Positions 1 through 9,824 of a stretch of DNA of 18,935 nucleotides are shown here, in pieces. Made by a program: the position numbers and the translations under genes. Position 1 is the stretch's first letter. Each line of letters begins with the position of its first letter. The stretch is from the NCBI GenBank assembly GCA_002803225.1, contig NXFV01000381.1, positions 1 to 18,935 on the forward strand, written 5' to 3'. The notes under the pieces were generated by a model, which worked only from the letters and a program-made list of their open reading frames with translations, was not told the DNA's origin and made no database searches. This DNA is from Gamarada debralockiae. Lineage: Eukaryota; Ascomycota; Leotiomycetes; Helotiales; Hyphodiscaceae.

Positions 1-331
1 AAAGCAACCCCGAGTCAGACCGAAGAAGTGCCATCATAGACTGTATTGCTATCTAGCTACCACGATTCATGAAACTCATAACGTCTTCAATCAACAGAAA
101 ACAAAGTGAACCCCCCTCCCTGTCTTAATATCCATCCTCAAAACAAACGCTCTTTTCGGATATCCGCAAAAACAACCATTCACACTGACATCCTTCAACG
201 CTTCAGATGTACCACTCTGTCAATATACCAATCTCCCACATCCCACACTCGCACCCAATGGTTGAATCGGGATTGAAGCAAAGTCGACCCGCACTGAAAG
301 CCTGCACCTCGAGTTCGACCTACTGTCTCGC
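1..331. other. 3' flank of alpha-tubulin gene, no gene seen
   Basis: This stretch lies downstream of the tubulin stop codon on the minus strand and most likely holds its 3' untranslated region. I see no convincing coding region on either strand; the short open frames here overlap the tubulin end in other frames or are of random composition. No tRNA-like or repeat structure is visible. Confidence 0.5.
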
Positions 332-1966
332 TCAGTACTCAGCCTCAACCTCCTCAGGATCAAAGCTATCAGCAGCAACCTCCTCATAATCCTTCTCCAA
401 AGCCGCAAGATCCTCTCTGGCCTCAGAAAACTCGCCTTCCTCCATACCCTCACCCACATACCAATGTACGAACGCTCTCTTGCTATACATCAAATCGAAC
501 TTATGATCCAATCGAGACCACGCCTCTGCAATAGCAGTCGTGTTGCTCAACATGGACACGGAACGGTCGACTGAAGCAAGAGCGCCGTCGTTAGGAGAGG
601 TCGACGGGACCGACATGGGCTTCTGGTAGTTGATGCCGAGCTTGAAACCGGTGGGACACCATTCGACTAGGTTGAAGGATGTCTTGGCTTTGAGGGATGC
701 GACGGCCGCATTGCAGTCGCGGGGGACGACATCGCCGCGGTAAAGGAGGGCAACGGCCATATATTTTCCATTGCGGGGATCGCAGACGACCTGTTCAGAA
801 TGATCAATACCCTGCCCAAAAAAGTGGAAAAAAGCACAAAGGACTTACCATCTGGTTGTTAGGCTCAAAACACTGCAGCGTCAGATCCTGGGTCTTGAAA
901 CTCTCGTGGGAGCTCTTAGCCGCGGAAATAACAGGAGCGTAACTGATGAGTGGGTAATGGATTCTTGGGTACGGAACCAAGTTGGTCTGGAATTCATTCA
1001 AATCGACATTCAACGCACCATCAAAGCGGAGGGACGAAGTGATGGAAGACACGACTTGAGCGATCAAGCGGTTGAGATGCTCGAATGAAGGGCGCGGGAT
1101 ATCGAGGTTGCGACGGCAGATATCGTAGACGGCTTCGTTATCAACCAGGAAGGTGCAGTCGGAGTTCTCGATGGTGGAATGTGTGGAGAGAACGGCGTTG
1201 TAGGGTTCGACGACGGCCGTGGAGACGCGTGGGGCTGGGTAGACGGCGAATTCGAGCTTGGATTTTTTGCCGTAGTCTGTGGAGAGACGTTCGAGGAGAA
1301 GGGAGCCGAAGCCTGAGCCGGTTCCGCCGCCGAAGGAGTGGAAGATGAGGAAACCTTGGAGGGAAGAGCAGTTGTCCTGCAAACAAACACATTAGCATCA
1401 TCTATTTCACACAAGAATTGTATGACCAACCAAAACGCGACGGATCTTATCCAAAGTACCATCTAAGATCTCCTTGCCAATTGTGTAGTGTCCACGAGCA
1501 TAGTTGTTGGCCGCATCCTCCTTACCGCTAATCAACAACTCAGGATGGAACAGCTGGCGGTAATCGCCCGTGCGAATCTCATCGATGGGGGAAGGGTCGA
1601 GATCAACGAAGATAGAGCGAGGGACATATTTGCCGCTGCCAGTCTCAGTGAATACGGTATCGAGCTCGCCGGAGTCGTGAAGGGCCTTGGCGTCAGGGTC
1701 GGGACGACCATCTTGCTTGAGGCCGTGCTCGAGCAAGTACCTGCTATCATCAGCCTCTGCCCTTCTATGTATGTTTATTGTAATTCGGAGACTTACAGCT
1801 CCCAGGCGCTGTTTCCGAGCTGCGTACCGGCCTGGCCGATATGGAGGTGAAGAATCTACAATCACAGGATCAACATTAGCGGTCTGTTTTCAATTTGCGA
1901 CGCGCCCACACTGTGCCGAGCTCATCTCCAGGGTGTGTGAATGGTAGTTACCTCGCCTCGAGTCAT
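332..1966 (-). CDS. Alpha-tubulin, five exons, 456 aa
   Basis: This is the alpha subunit of the microtubule heterodimer, which binds GTP at the non-exchangeable site. Exons on the minus strand are 1966-1952, 1855-1797, 1740-1431, 1376-849 and 790-332, joined by introns of 96, 56, 54 and 58 bp. The joined frame begins [19 protein letters not shown]. It carries the tubulin signature GGGTGSG at about residues 144-150, the catalytic loop glutamate in [15 protein letters not shown], and the acidic tail DPEEVEAEY ending in Tyr, so it could in principle be detyrosinated. Length is close to the usual 450. The donor of intron 3 is GTTGGT, which is weaker than the others but keeps RRVLDNC at the expected spacing. 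The S9-S10 loop (about residues 361-379) is five residues longer than in human alpha-tubulin. Filamentous ascomycetes often carry two alpha-tubulin paralogues, and I cannot tell which type this is. Confidence 0.97.
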
Positions 1967-2815
1967 CTTGAGATGATTTTTTTGCGATGGATGTGGGAGA
2001 TGTGATGAGATGAACTGCTGTTCAGTAACGTCTTCGTAATTTCGGGTGTTAGGTGTTGAGGGTTTGAGTGTTGGTGTGATTGTGGATGTTGATGGTGGGG
2101 TCTAGTTCATGCGCGTTCGAGGGGTTCAAAAAGCGGTGTGATTCCCCTTTTTGTTTGTTTACTAAGGCAGCCGCAATTGAAATTCTGAGGAACAGCAAAA
2201 TTTCCCAAATGTCTATGAAGGCGCGAATATATAACTAAACCAAAATTAATCAAAACACTCTCAAGTCAAGAACAATAAAAGAATAGAAGCATATCTATCT
2301 TTTGCCAGATTTTTGGGGTTCTGGAACTGTTAGTTGCATTTTAAAATCAATTGTTTTTTGAGACCCTTTTGCATAGGGTCTCGCTTAAATTTCGACGATT
2401 TTCAATTGCGGTGGCTTTCGTACGGTCACGTGGATCAAAAGAAGGTCCATTCAGATCTTGGGCTCAGTTAAACAGGTTTCCGATGGCATGCTGAGAATGT
2501 GGACGAGAATGTGAGTTCCAAGGTCGCTACTTAACGTGGCGCTTTAGGAATGATACATGATACTAAGTCGCTCCTTCCGTTTCAACAATTCAAAGACAGT
2601 GGGAAGGATGCACAAAATAAGATGCGGATCAGACGAGCTCAATTGCTCAACTCGGTTCAGTAATCAGTAATGCCATTTTATCGAGTGTCTGCCATATGAT
2701 ACATTCATGAAAGAAAAAGCCAGAAACCTAATGAACCTCAATGATAAGGCGTCTGAAATGTATGCAACGCCGCGTCACTTTTGAAGTTAAGCTGATGCCC
2801 ATATCGTACCCGTTC
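1967..2815. other. Tubulin promoter and Ars2 3' flank
   Basis: This 849-bp gap lies between two genes read leftward. The part next to 1967 is, on the minus strand, a C/A/T-rich leader typical of a strongly expressed fungal gene and should be the tubulin promoter and 5' UTR. The part next to 2815 should be the 3' UTR of the Ars2-type gene. It contains a perfect 8-bp inverted repeat at 2360-2382 and a CACGTG hexamer at 2427-2432. No coding region is supported. Confidence 0.5.
2360..2382. repeat. Short perfect inverted repeat (hairpin)
   Basis: GAGACCCT at 2360-2367 is followed by seven bases and then its exact reverse complement AGGGTCTC at 2375-2382. It lies about 0.4 kb upstream of the tubulin start, in a T-rich setting. 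It could be a protein-binding palindrome, a small transposon scar or chance; nothing in the sequence decides between these. Confidence 0.5.
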
Positions 2816-5743
2816 TCAATAGTTCAACTCCCCAGATCCAGCTCCGGCAACTGCATCAAGATCTTCATAAGACTTAATACTTCTGCCTTGAACTGCTTGT
2901 GGCGGACCGACCGCAGCACTACCAGCTGCTCCGTCGCCCCATCTACCACCACCCGCCATTCCACCACGACGTGAACCTGGAGGGGGACTCAATCGACCAG
3001 TTTCAGTACCCCAACGTTGGGTTCTCGGTTGGCGATCATAAGGTCCCGAACGCGTATTGGCCTGATATTGTTTACCACCTCGTCGGATTGGTCCTGCGCC
3101 TCGATTATCACCGCCGATCCAGCCCAACGGTGCTTGAACAGCATGACCAGCAAAGAACGGCGGGAATCCGCCTGGCGGGCCGAAACCTGGCATAGCGGGC
3201 ATTCCGTTCATTCCACCAAAGGTTTGGAGGTTGAATCCACGAGGAGTACCAGCAGGTATATGACCGTTTGCCGGAGGGAAATGGCCGTTGCTGTTGGCAT
3301 CCGATCGGGAAGGTGCAATGTGAGCAGGGTCCAGCACATAGGTGTTGACGAGATCAAACTGCAGAAGGTTAGCTTCATACATGTATATTAGCACCCGGAA
3401 GCTTACATCTGTCTTCAAACCTTCCAGCCATTCAGGATGGCGCTTCTCGACGTGCTTCTTCCAGAAGTGTTCCTCTTTGAAGAGTTTCTGACATTCCGGA
3501 ACGCGACATCTGAATTTGTGCTCATCTTCCTGCTTCACATATTTGACCAATTCATCCTTCAAGGCCTCCTCAGTTGGTTTGCCACCGAGTTTTCGTACAT
3601 CAACGTTCTCGGGTTCAAGGATCTGCATAATCTTCTCCTCAAATGTCTTGACCCAATTGAAAGCACGTTGAAGTTGCTGTTCTGCTTTCGACGCCGTGTT
3701 GCTGCGTTGAAATTTGCGTTCAGCTTCTGGCGACATTGCACCCATTTCTACGTCTTCAGATACCTCATTTCTTTTCTTGCCTGGGAATGGCTCACCTGCC
3801 GCACTTGCTCTTGCAGCAATCTTGCCAGCGGTGCTAAGGGTATTGCGTGGTCGTCGAAGATGGCCACCAGGGCATTTTCGAGTCAGTTCGTGAATTGAGT
3901 CGCTTTCAAAGACGCAGAAGAAGCAGAAGTTGAAGACACGGCGAAGATATTCAACCATGAGATCAAGTTGCTTCTTCTTGACAAGTAGGTCCTCGTCATC
4001 AACTTCATCGTCGAGAGCACCCTCTTCCTCTTCTTCCTCTCCGTCCTCCATCTCCTCGCCCTCATCCATGGCTTCGTCAAGACCAAGAAAATCGCGAGAC
4101 TTCTTTGTCTTCTGAGCAGTGGGCGCAGTTACCGGAGGCAGTAGACGTCCCTGGCTTCTGAGTTCCTCGACCTTTTCTTCGATCTTAAGAACTGCATTGA
4201 AATCGGATCCGAAGTCTTCTTCGTACTTTTGAACCAGGCGTTGTGCCAATTCAAGATCCTTTTCAATACGCTCGGGAGCCGAGAAGAGATCCCACAAAGC
4301 TTTCTTGCGTGGAAGACTTGGAGGTACGTGAACACCAACGTGGCAGGTAAAATCTCCTCGAACTTCATCCTTGACGACCTTTCCGTTGACTGCTTCGAGG
4401 GCCTTCTCAGCAGTTGAGACTGGAGCCGGAGGTAGCATTGATACTTCTCCGTCTTCATCCTTCAGTTCAGGACGATCAATGAGGGGAACGGCCTCAGGAG
4501 CAGGATGTAGCATAACCCAGCCGATACGGTGGTAACGCTTGCTTGGATTTGGATCGCTCAAACTTAACCATTTGAAGCCACCCTCACCCTCGCCGAGATT
4601 CTCTTTGCAGAAAGCTTCCAGATTTTGGCGGCTGACTTGAGGAGCGATAGTCTTAATGAGGAGTGTGGGTTGGAAGGCGTTCTCATCTCTGATATCGCTA
4701 CCCTTGGACGGGACTAGATCACCGACACCTAGGACCTCGTTGGCTGCAGTCGTCTCACCTTCCTCCTTCTCGACCACACCACCAGCTCCATTGCTGTCGC
4801 TCTTAGGTATGCCTTCTAACGAGAATTCATCAAAAGTTCCGGATTCGAGATCTTGTTCCCATTGGCTATAGTTTCCTCGTCGGAATTCATTGATTTGTTG
4901 ACGGAGTCCGTCTCTGACTTCTGCGAAGTATCTCTCCTGGAACCATTGCTCATTCTTGTGCTCTTGGACGAACATACGGGCCATTTTTGCTTGAAGCTCT
5001 TCCTTGTATGCATCGTATGCAACTTGAATGCGGGCCTTCTCCTTATCCCGATCCTCTTGGGTGTCACGTCGAATTGGCTCTCCTCGCTTTCCCGATCTCG
5101 CCCGCTCCTTTTCTTCCTTAATCTTCTCATTTGCGCGCCACCATTCTCCGAAGAATGAGAAGCCAACTTGGAAGGGAAGTGTAGCAGGGTCCTGGATTGG
5201 GTTGACGGTCATGACGGGACTTGCAGTATCCTGGCCAGGGATGTATCGGTCAATGATGACTGGAGGCGAAGCTCGGCGGCGATCATCGCGATCTCTCGGT
5301 CTACCATAGTCATCTCTTGGGGCACGGCCTGTAGGTACATAACGATCGACTATGGGGGACCGAGAACGGTCGCGTGTACGGCGGGACCCGTCAACTCCTG
5401 CACAAACGAATTGTAAGCGGCATGACATCAACGCAGAGTAATGTAACAATGAGGCGATGTAACAATAGAGCTAACGGCGCATCATCTCAAGTATTGTACG
5501 ACTGGACGTGAAATGCAGGGCTCAGCCTTGCAGCCATATGCAAGTGAAAGGGACCGGAACAAAAGTGGGATACAAGCATCATGAGATGAACATACCCGGC
5601 GAACGTCCACGGTAAAAGTTATCACGGGATTCTGGCCGATCAGAGACTCTATCTCTGTAACTTTCATCGCGTCCACCCCAATTTGTTCTCTCGGGAGGAG
5701 ATCGAGCGAGGGGCGGCTCTCTGTAACCTTGATATCCTTCCAT
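2816..5743 (-). CDS. Ars2/Serrate-type zinc-finger RNA-processing factor, 893 aa
   Basis: Ars2/Serrate proteins link the nuclear cap-binding complex to RNA processing, export and decay; the S. pombe member is Pir2. Exons on the minus strand are 5743-5596, 5397-3407 and 3358-2816, with introns of 198 and 48 bp. The start at 5743 gives MEGYQGYREPPLARSPPER; no ATG lies upstream in that frame. Visible in order: an Arg/Asp/Ser-rich head (residues 1-120); a Serrate/Ars2 N-terminal-type helical domain from about 124 (FFGEWWR, later KMARMFVQEHKNEQWFQERY); an acidic stretch around 480-515; a Cys2-His2 finger with Cys680, Cys685, His698 and His703 (C-x4-C-x12-H-x4-H); and a Gly/Arg-rich tail ending with SYEDLDAV near the C terminus. 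As I recall it, metazoan Ars2 ends with a similar YRDLDA peptide, which would be a cap-complex contact by inference. The second intron is 3n long without a stop and directly follows the zinc finger. Confidence 0.9.
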
Positions 5744-6060
5744 TGTGCTGTGCTGACGCCGATTCTGCTGCAGAGTTGCGGGAAGACGGTACGGGATCTG
5801 GACTCTGGGACGATTTGGTAGGACAGGGCGAGATTTTGTAGAGGTTTCGGATGAGGATCGCGATTGCTGCTTGTCAAGTGACACCAGGGGATTGTCGGAC
5901 GGAGGTGATGACAACGAGGCTGCTACTGCTGTTTGGCGACATGATTGCCTGTCAGAGGAGTGTTCAAAAATGAGGTAGAATATATGATGAAGCGCGACTG
6001 TGGATTGAGGAGTATAGCAAGAGGTAGAAAAGTGAGGGTTGAAAGCGGAGTCAGCGCCTG

Positions 6061-6309
6061 TCAATGGCGAACGAACAACTTGTCGATGATGATCTCAGGA
6101 TTGAAAAGAATTTGGGAATTGTGCTGCATTGAAAAGTGTACGAGGAGGGTATGGTGAAAAGGATTTGACGAACAAGATGTAGTAGTAGTGTGGTGTTGCC
6201 CCTGTGTTGAAGAAGAGCATTCCTCTCCCTTGGTGTTGGAGGGCTGTTGAAGTTCAAAGAAGCGCGACAGCAGGGACGAGATATGCGACGCCGAATCCAT
6301 GACAGGCAT
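6061..6309 (-). other. Candidate upstream ORF (82 codons) in the Ars2-type leader
   Basis: An ATG-initiated frame opens with MPVMDSASHISSLLSRFFEL and then turns into Ser/Thr/His-rich sequence typical of a translated C/T-rich leader, ending in a TGA at 6063-6061. It lies 318 bp upstream of the Ars2-type start on the same strand. It could be an upstream ORF, the first exon of a small unrecognised gene, or chance. I recognise no family. Confidence 0.25.
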
Positions 6310-6603
6310 GGGCTGGGCGAAAGAGCTGGGCGTAGTGTTGTAGGTTCAAGGAGGTATGATTGGTTGGCTGAGTAATTAGTTGCTTGAGCCAATCATTAGT
6401 TGTCGCTTACTGTTTGGCATGCTGAATGCGGGCAATCGACAGGGATGTCAAGGTACAGTACGAAACAAGGCACGGCCAGCCTCGGAAAAGGAAGGGGGTT
6501 GTTGAAGGTGACCTGATCTCATCTGGTCTTTCTTTCAGTTCTCAACAACCTTCAACGTTGTATTGAAGCAACGTCTACTTTGAATTGAACAACTGAAAAC
6601 AAA

Positions 6604-6847
6604 GTGAGTACATGCCTGTGTATCTTCAAACCACCATTATATGTGAAGGATATTGTCTTTGATAGCTATCAATGCTTCAAAGCATGTGATACGACGTCAT
6701 CGAGAAAGGAGGGGACGAGGTGGGATGATTTAGCAAAGAGTTCAAGTTGGAGTTCTTGTGTTGAAAAGAATAACATGGTTGCGGAGACAGCTCTTCTATT
6801 CTTCTATTTGTCCCCTCTGGTGCTTCATACTGACCAGGACAACGTAG
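6604..6847 (+). other. Probable 5' UTR intron of the TspO gene
   Basis: A strong donor GTGAGT at 6604 follows AACAAA. The sequence ATACTGACCAGGACAACGTAG at the far end offers a branch site (ACTGAC) and an acceptor at 6847, only 15 bp before the start codon at 6863. The enclosed sequence shows no coding signal. The acceptor could instead be the nearby CAG at about 6838, but that is very close to the branch site. Confidence 0.5.
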
Positions 6848-6862
6848 GATCTGCTCGCAACA

Positions 6863-7635
6863 ATGACGAGCTTCATCCCATCCCTCACCCTACCAGCCGC
6901 GGTCTTCGCGAGCCCAGCAGCATCAATCCTCTTGCCCATTGCTCTCGGCACTGCGGTTGGATTCACTGTTCAGCGTATGCATACCCTCGATCTAGCCTCA
7001 AGCTTCCCGTATTCTCCATCTACTCCGCTTCTTGCTAACACCCTTCCCTCCACAGCAAGAGAAACCCAAAAGACCTACATGGCACTCAAGCAACCGCCCT
7101 ACCGCCCACCTCCCTACGTCTTCGGCCCCGCATGGACTATCCTCTACGGACTCATGGGCTTCGCTGCCCACCGCGCATACTCCACCGGAATGGCACCCAC
7201 TTCTTCCCTCGAAAAGCACCTCTTGACCAAGCAAGGCGCAACCCTCTATACTATTCAGCTCGGCTTGAACTTGGTCTGGATGCCCCTGTTCTTCGTCGCC
7301 AAGAGACCCATTGAGGCTACTGTTGATATCGTTGCGTTGACTGGCGTTACGGGGTACTTGACCTACATCTGGGGCCAAGTTGATCCAGTTGCCGGCTGGG
7401 CTCTAGCTCCATACTTGGGATGGTTGGTGAGTTACTTCATGGCTTTGCGAAGACAATTCTACCCCAGAATCGTTCGAAGCAGATGAATAATTGATGCTGA
7501 CAACGTACACAGGGATTCGCGACTTACCTCAGCGCCGGCGTCGGGTACTTGAACGACTGGGACACCGCTAGCAAGGAGATTAATATCCCTCCAAGCACCA
7601 AGGCCAAGGATACCAAGTTTGTTGATGAGAAGTAG
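6863..7635 (+). CDS. TspO/MBR family membrane protein, 201 aa
   Basis: TspO/MBR proteins (the mitochondrial peripheral benzodiazepine receptor family) are five-helix membrane proteins that bind porphyrins, cholesterol or other lipids. Exons are 6863-6974, 7056-7426 and 7513-7635, with introns of 81 and 86 bp. Splicing joins GFTVQ to PRETQKTYMALKQPPYRPPP and then VFGPAWTILYGLMG, the conserved loop and helix-2 block of the family (residues about 37-75). Five hydrophobic segments are visible, the last reconstructed across intron 2 as PYLGWLGFATYLSAGVGYLND. The tail ends KFVDEK. Length is slightly above the usual 160-190 because of a longer N-terminal part. Intron 1 is 3n long and stop-free, so the unspliced frame continues. 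Retaining intron 2 would replace the end of helix 5 with a short basic tail. Location (mitochondrial outer membrane or ER) is inferred from the family. Confidence 0.93.
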
Positions 7636-8730
7636 ACTTCTTATCAAGCAAAAAAAATATGCGTACAGCATAGCTTAGCACCTATCAGCGAATAAGGTTA
7701 TTCGTTCAGTGATTTTCAGGGAATGGGAGGAAGGAAGGCAGGAGTTTTATTTGTTTCGGGTCTCCTCTCGTACGCGCACACAAATAATACTTTGTAAACC
7801 AATGTCCTCATTTGCTGAGGTTAGCCTTAGATGGCTGTATTGTAGTTATTACTGGGAATTCAAATTTGCTAAAACCACTAAACCTTCTAAGCTTCAACAA
7901 GCAGCTGAGACGCGCCTTGAAGATTTCTGCATCGTTTATCATTCATCAATTAATCATTCCAAGTAAAGATATTATTCCATCTCATCTTCAGCTTCCTTTT
8001 TCATCTAATCCTCCTCTGCCTTCACCAAACAGCATGTTACTTTGTCGTCAACGCCCTTCCTTTCATCAATTTCCTTTTCACTGTCAACTACTTCATCATT
8101 ATCAACCATCTTGTTATTCTCAACCCACTAGCTGTTGTCGCTTTCTCGCTCTCGTCCTGACACCGTCACACCAGGCTCTTCGCACACCTCTCCATGGGCG
8201 GAAACCCCTCCAAAATCAAATGCAAAAGATTTTCATGAAAAACACTGACTTTGGCAGAACGTCGGGGACACAGTCCTCCACAACACCACTTTGTTCATAG
8301 CCGTTGCTGTTGCATGACTTCTCCTCCAGCTTGACTTCTCCTCCAGCTTGACTTCTCCTCCAGCTTGACTTCTCCTCCAGCTCTGGAGAGGTTTATATAT
8401 CACTGCATAGCTGTTCGCGAATTTATGTGACGACATGTGACACGAAGCTTATCCACTGTGAGGCAGCAATTTGATTCCTGGTTTGTTTTTCTGGTTCCGA
8501 TTTTGTTTTGAAGCTGCTGACCTGTCTATTTTGACCTGGAGAGCCTGTCTCCTTTTGTATGCTTGAGGAGCACCTTCTTTGAAATTCAAAGCTTTGTAGA
8601 AGAAATGTGTGAATGCAACCCAACCATCTTAAAACGCCAACGCCACCAAGTCTACTGCCGCGCTCACTATGCAATCCAAAACGCTCACTAATGCAACGAT
8701 CCAACTCCCCCCCTCCCTATCTTCCCCAGT
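7636..8730. other. Convergent spacer between TspO and carrier gene
   Basis: Two genes end towards each other across almost 1.1 kb, which is long for a fungal convergent spacer. From about 7985 to 8190 the plus strand is C/T-rich and leader-like and ends in CTCTCCATGGGC at 8187-8198. The frame from that ATG stops after 14 codons, and no donor site allows an obvious extension. A 17-bp minisatellite lies at 8316-8383. I see no gene I can support; a noncoding transcript or a decayed small gene is possible. Confidence 0.45.
8316..8383. repeat. 17-bp tandem repeat, four copies
   Basis: The unit GACTTCTCCTCCAGCTT is repeated four times head to tail (starts at 8316, 8333, 8350 and 8367). The last copy differs only at its final base. 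The unit length is not a multiple of three and no supported gene spans it, so this is a noncoding minisatellite likely to vary in copy number between strains. Confidence 0.95.
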
Positions 8731-9824
8731 CTACTCCACATGAAACCGTTCCTTCAACGCATCAAAAATAATGAAAATGAACGCCGAGCTAGGCGCACTC
8801 CGCGCAACCGTAATACCGCATCCCCGATACAGTCCCTTAAGGCCATGTTGTCTCCAAATTGCCATGCCCTCAGTCCAGAACACTTTTCTAGGGTCGTTAG
8901 AGTGGACGGAGGAAGTCTGCATGCGTGACTTTATAGTGTCAGCTGGGAAGAAGAGGAAGTTATATGACATGCCAGCCGAAGCGCCAGCTAGTGCTTGTTG
9001 CCAGAGTGGGAGCGGTGCTAATTCATTTCCTGATTGCGTGGTGGGTAGATTGACCGGCTTGTGGGACGGCACAGGAGTGTTTCTGGAGTTCAACTTTCGG
9101 AAGAGGAGAGTCACTGTCTCTTTGGATCCAAACCAAGCTGCACAACCCCCAGTCTCTCGAATCAATGTGCCAAGTTGACCATGCCAGAATCCCCGGATTC
9201 CCTGGTGCCGGAATACCTCCCTAATGACAGCCAATGGTTTGGGCGCCATTCTCACCATTCCGTCCGAGCTTGTGGAGACGGGGACTTGGATCTTGCATTT
9301 CACCAGTTCGACAGGCGTCAACACCAGACTTGTGAACGCCCCAGAAATTGCTCCCGTCAACCAGAGTGCTGAAAGCGGGAGTGGTTTCTCGCGTTGGTAT
9401 AGACCCGCAGCGAAGAGACTTTCGCGGCCTACACGCTCCCAGAAGAATAAGGAAGAGGTTTCGAGCGCGGCGCCGACGAGAGGAGCGCTGATGCCGCGGT
9501 ATAGACCCAGAATACCGTCGCTGCGGAAGGATTGCCGGAAGCAGTCGAGGGGCCCGGTGTAGCGAAGGGGGAGGTGGTCGGGTTGGGATTGGAGGCGCAC
9601 TTTTACGGTGTCGAAAGGGTATTCGATGTATTTGCCTACCACGCCGGCAAACTGAAGTTGTTAGTTGGGAACGAGAAAGGTGAAAGGGGTGGCGAAAGAA
9701 GGAGTTAACTCACCGAGCCGAAGGCTATGTCTTCAAATGCGTCCATGGCTGCTACTTTACTTTGTACTGCTATTGTGGGAGGAAGTTCGGGATGGTGGTA
9801 CTCTGCTGTGGCTGTTGCAGCCAT
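8731..9824 (-). CDS. arg-13: Mitochondrial ornithine/basic amino-acid carrier, 343 aa
   Basis: This is a mitochondrial inner-membrane carrier of the SLC25 family. It resembles Neurospora crassa Arg-13 and yeast Ort1/Arg11, which exchange ornithine and arginine between matrix and cytosol for arginine synthesis. Exons on the minus strand are 9824-9714 and 9651-8731, joined by a 62-bp intron that links AFGS to [17 protein letters not shown]. Three carrier repeats are clear from their signatures: PFDTVK (Pro49, Asp51, Lys54), PVELVK (Pro150, Glu152, Lys155) and PADTIK (Pro273, Asp275, Lys278). An Arg-Glu pair in IRETGG (202-203) sits in helix 4 where basic amino-acid carriers have a substrate contact. 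The N terminus ahead of [10 protein letters not shown] is about 26 residues long; a second ATG (Met27) is an alternative start. A GAGTCA element at 10017-10022, the reverse complement of TGACTC, lies about 195 bp upstream and could respond to the Cpc1/Gcn4-type regulator. Confidence 0.93.

Larger units (their letters stand above)
5744..6862. promoter_or_regulatory. Divergent promoter between the Ars2-type gene and TspO
   Basis: This 1.1 kb region separates two genes read in opposite directions and must hold both promoters. On the minus strand the stretch from about 5744 to 6310 is C/T-rich leader-like sequence. It contains an ATG-initiated 82-codon frame at 6309-6061 that ends well before the Ars2-type start. 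On the plus strand a 5' UTR intron for TspO is likely at 6604-6847. No further gene is supported. Confidence 0.55.

Noticed and set aside
8423..8704. 93-codon minus-strand frame next to the carrier 3' end
   Set aside because: No family resemblance and no splice or start context; it probably covers the carrier 3' UTR.
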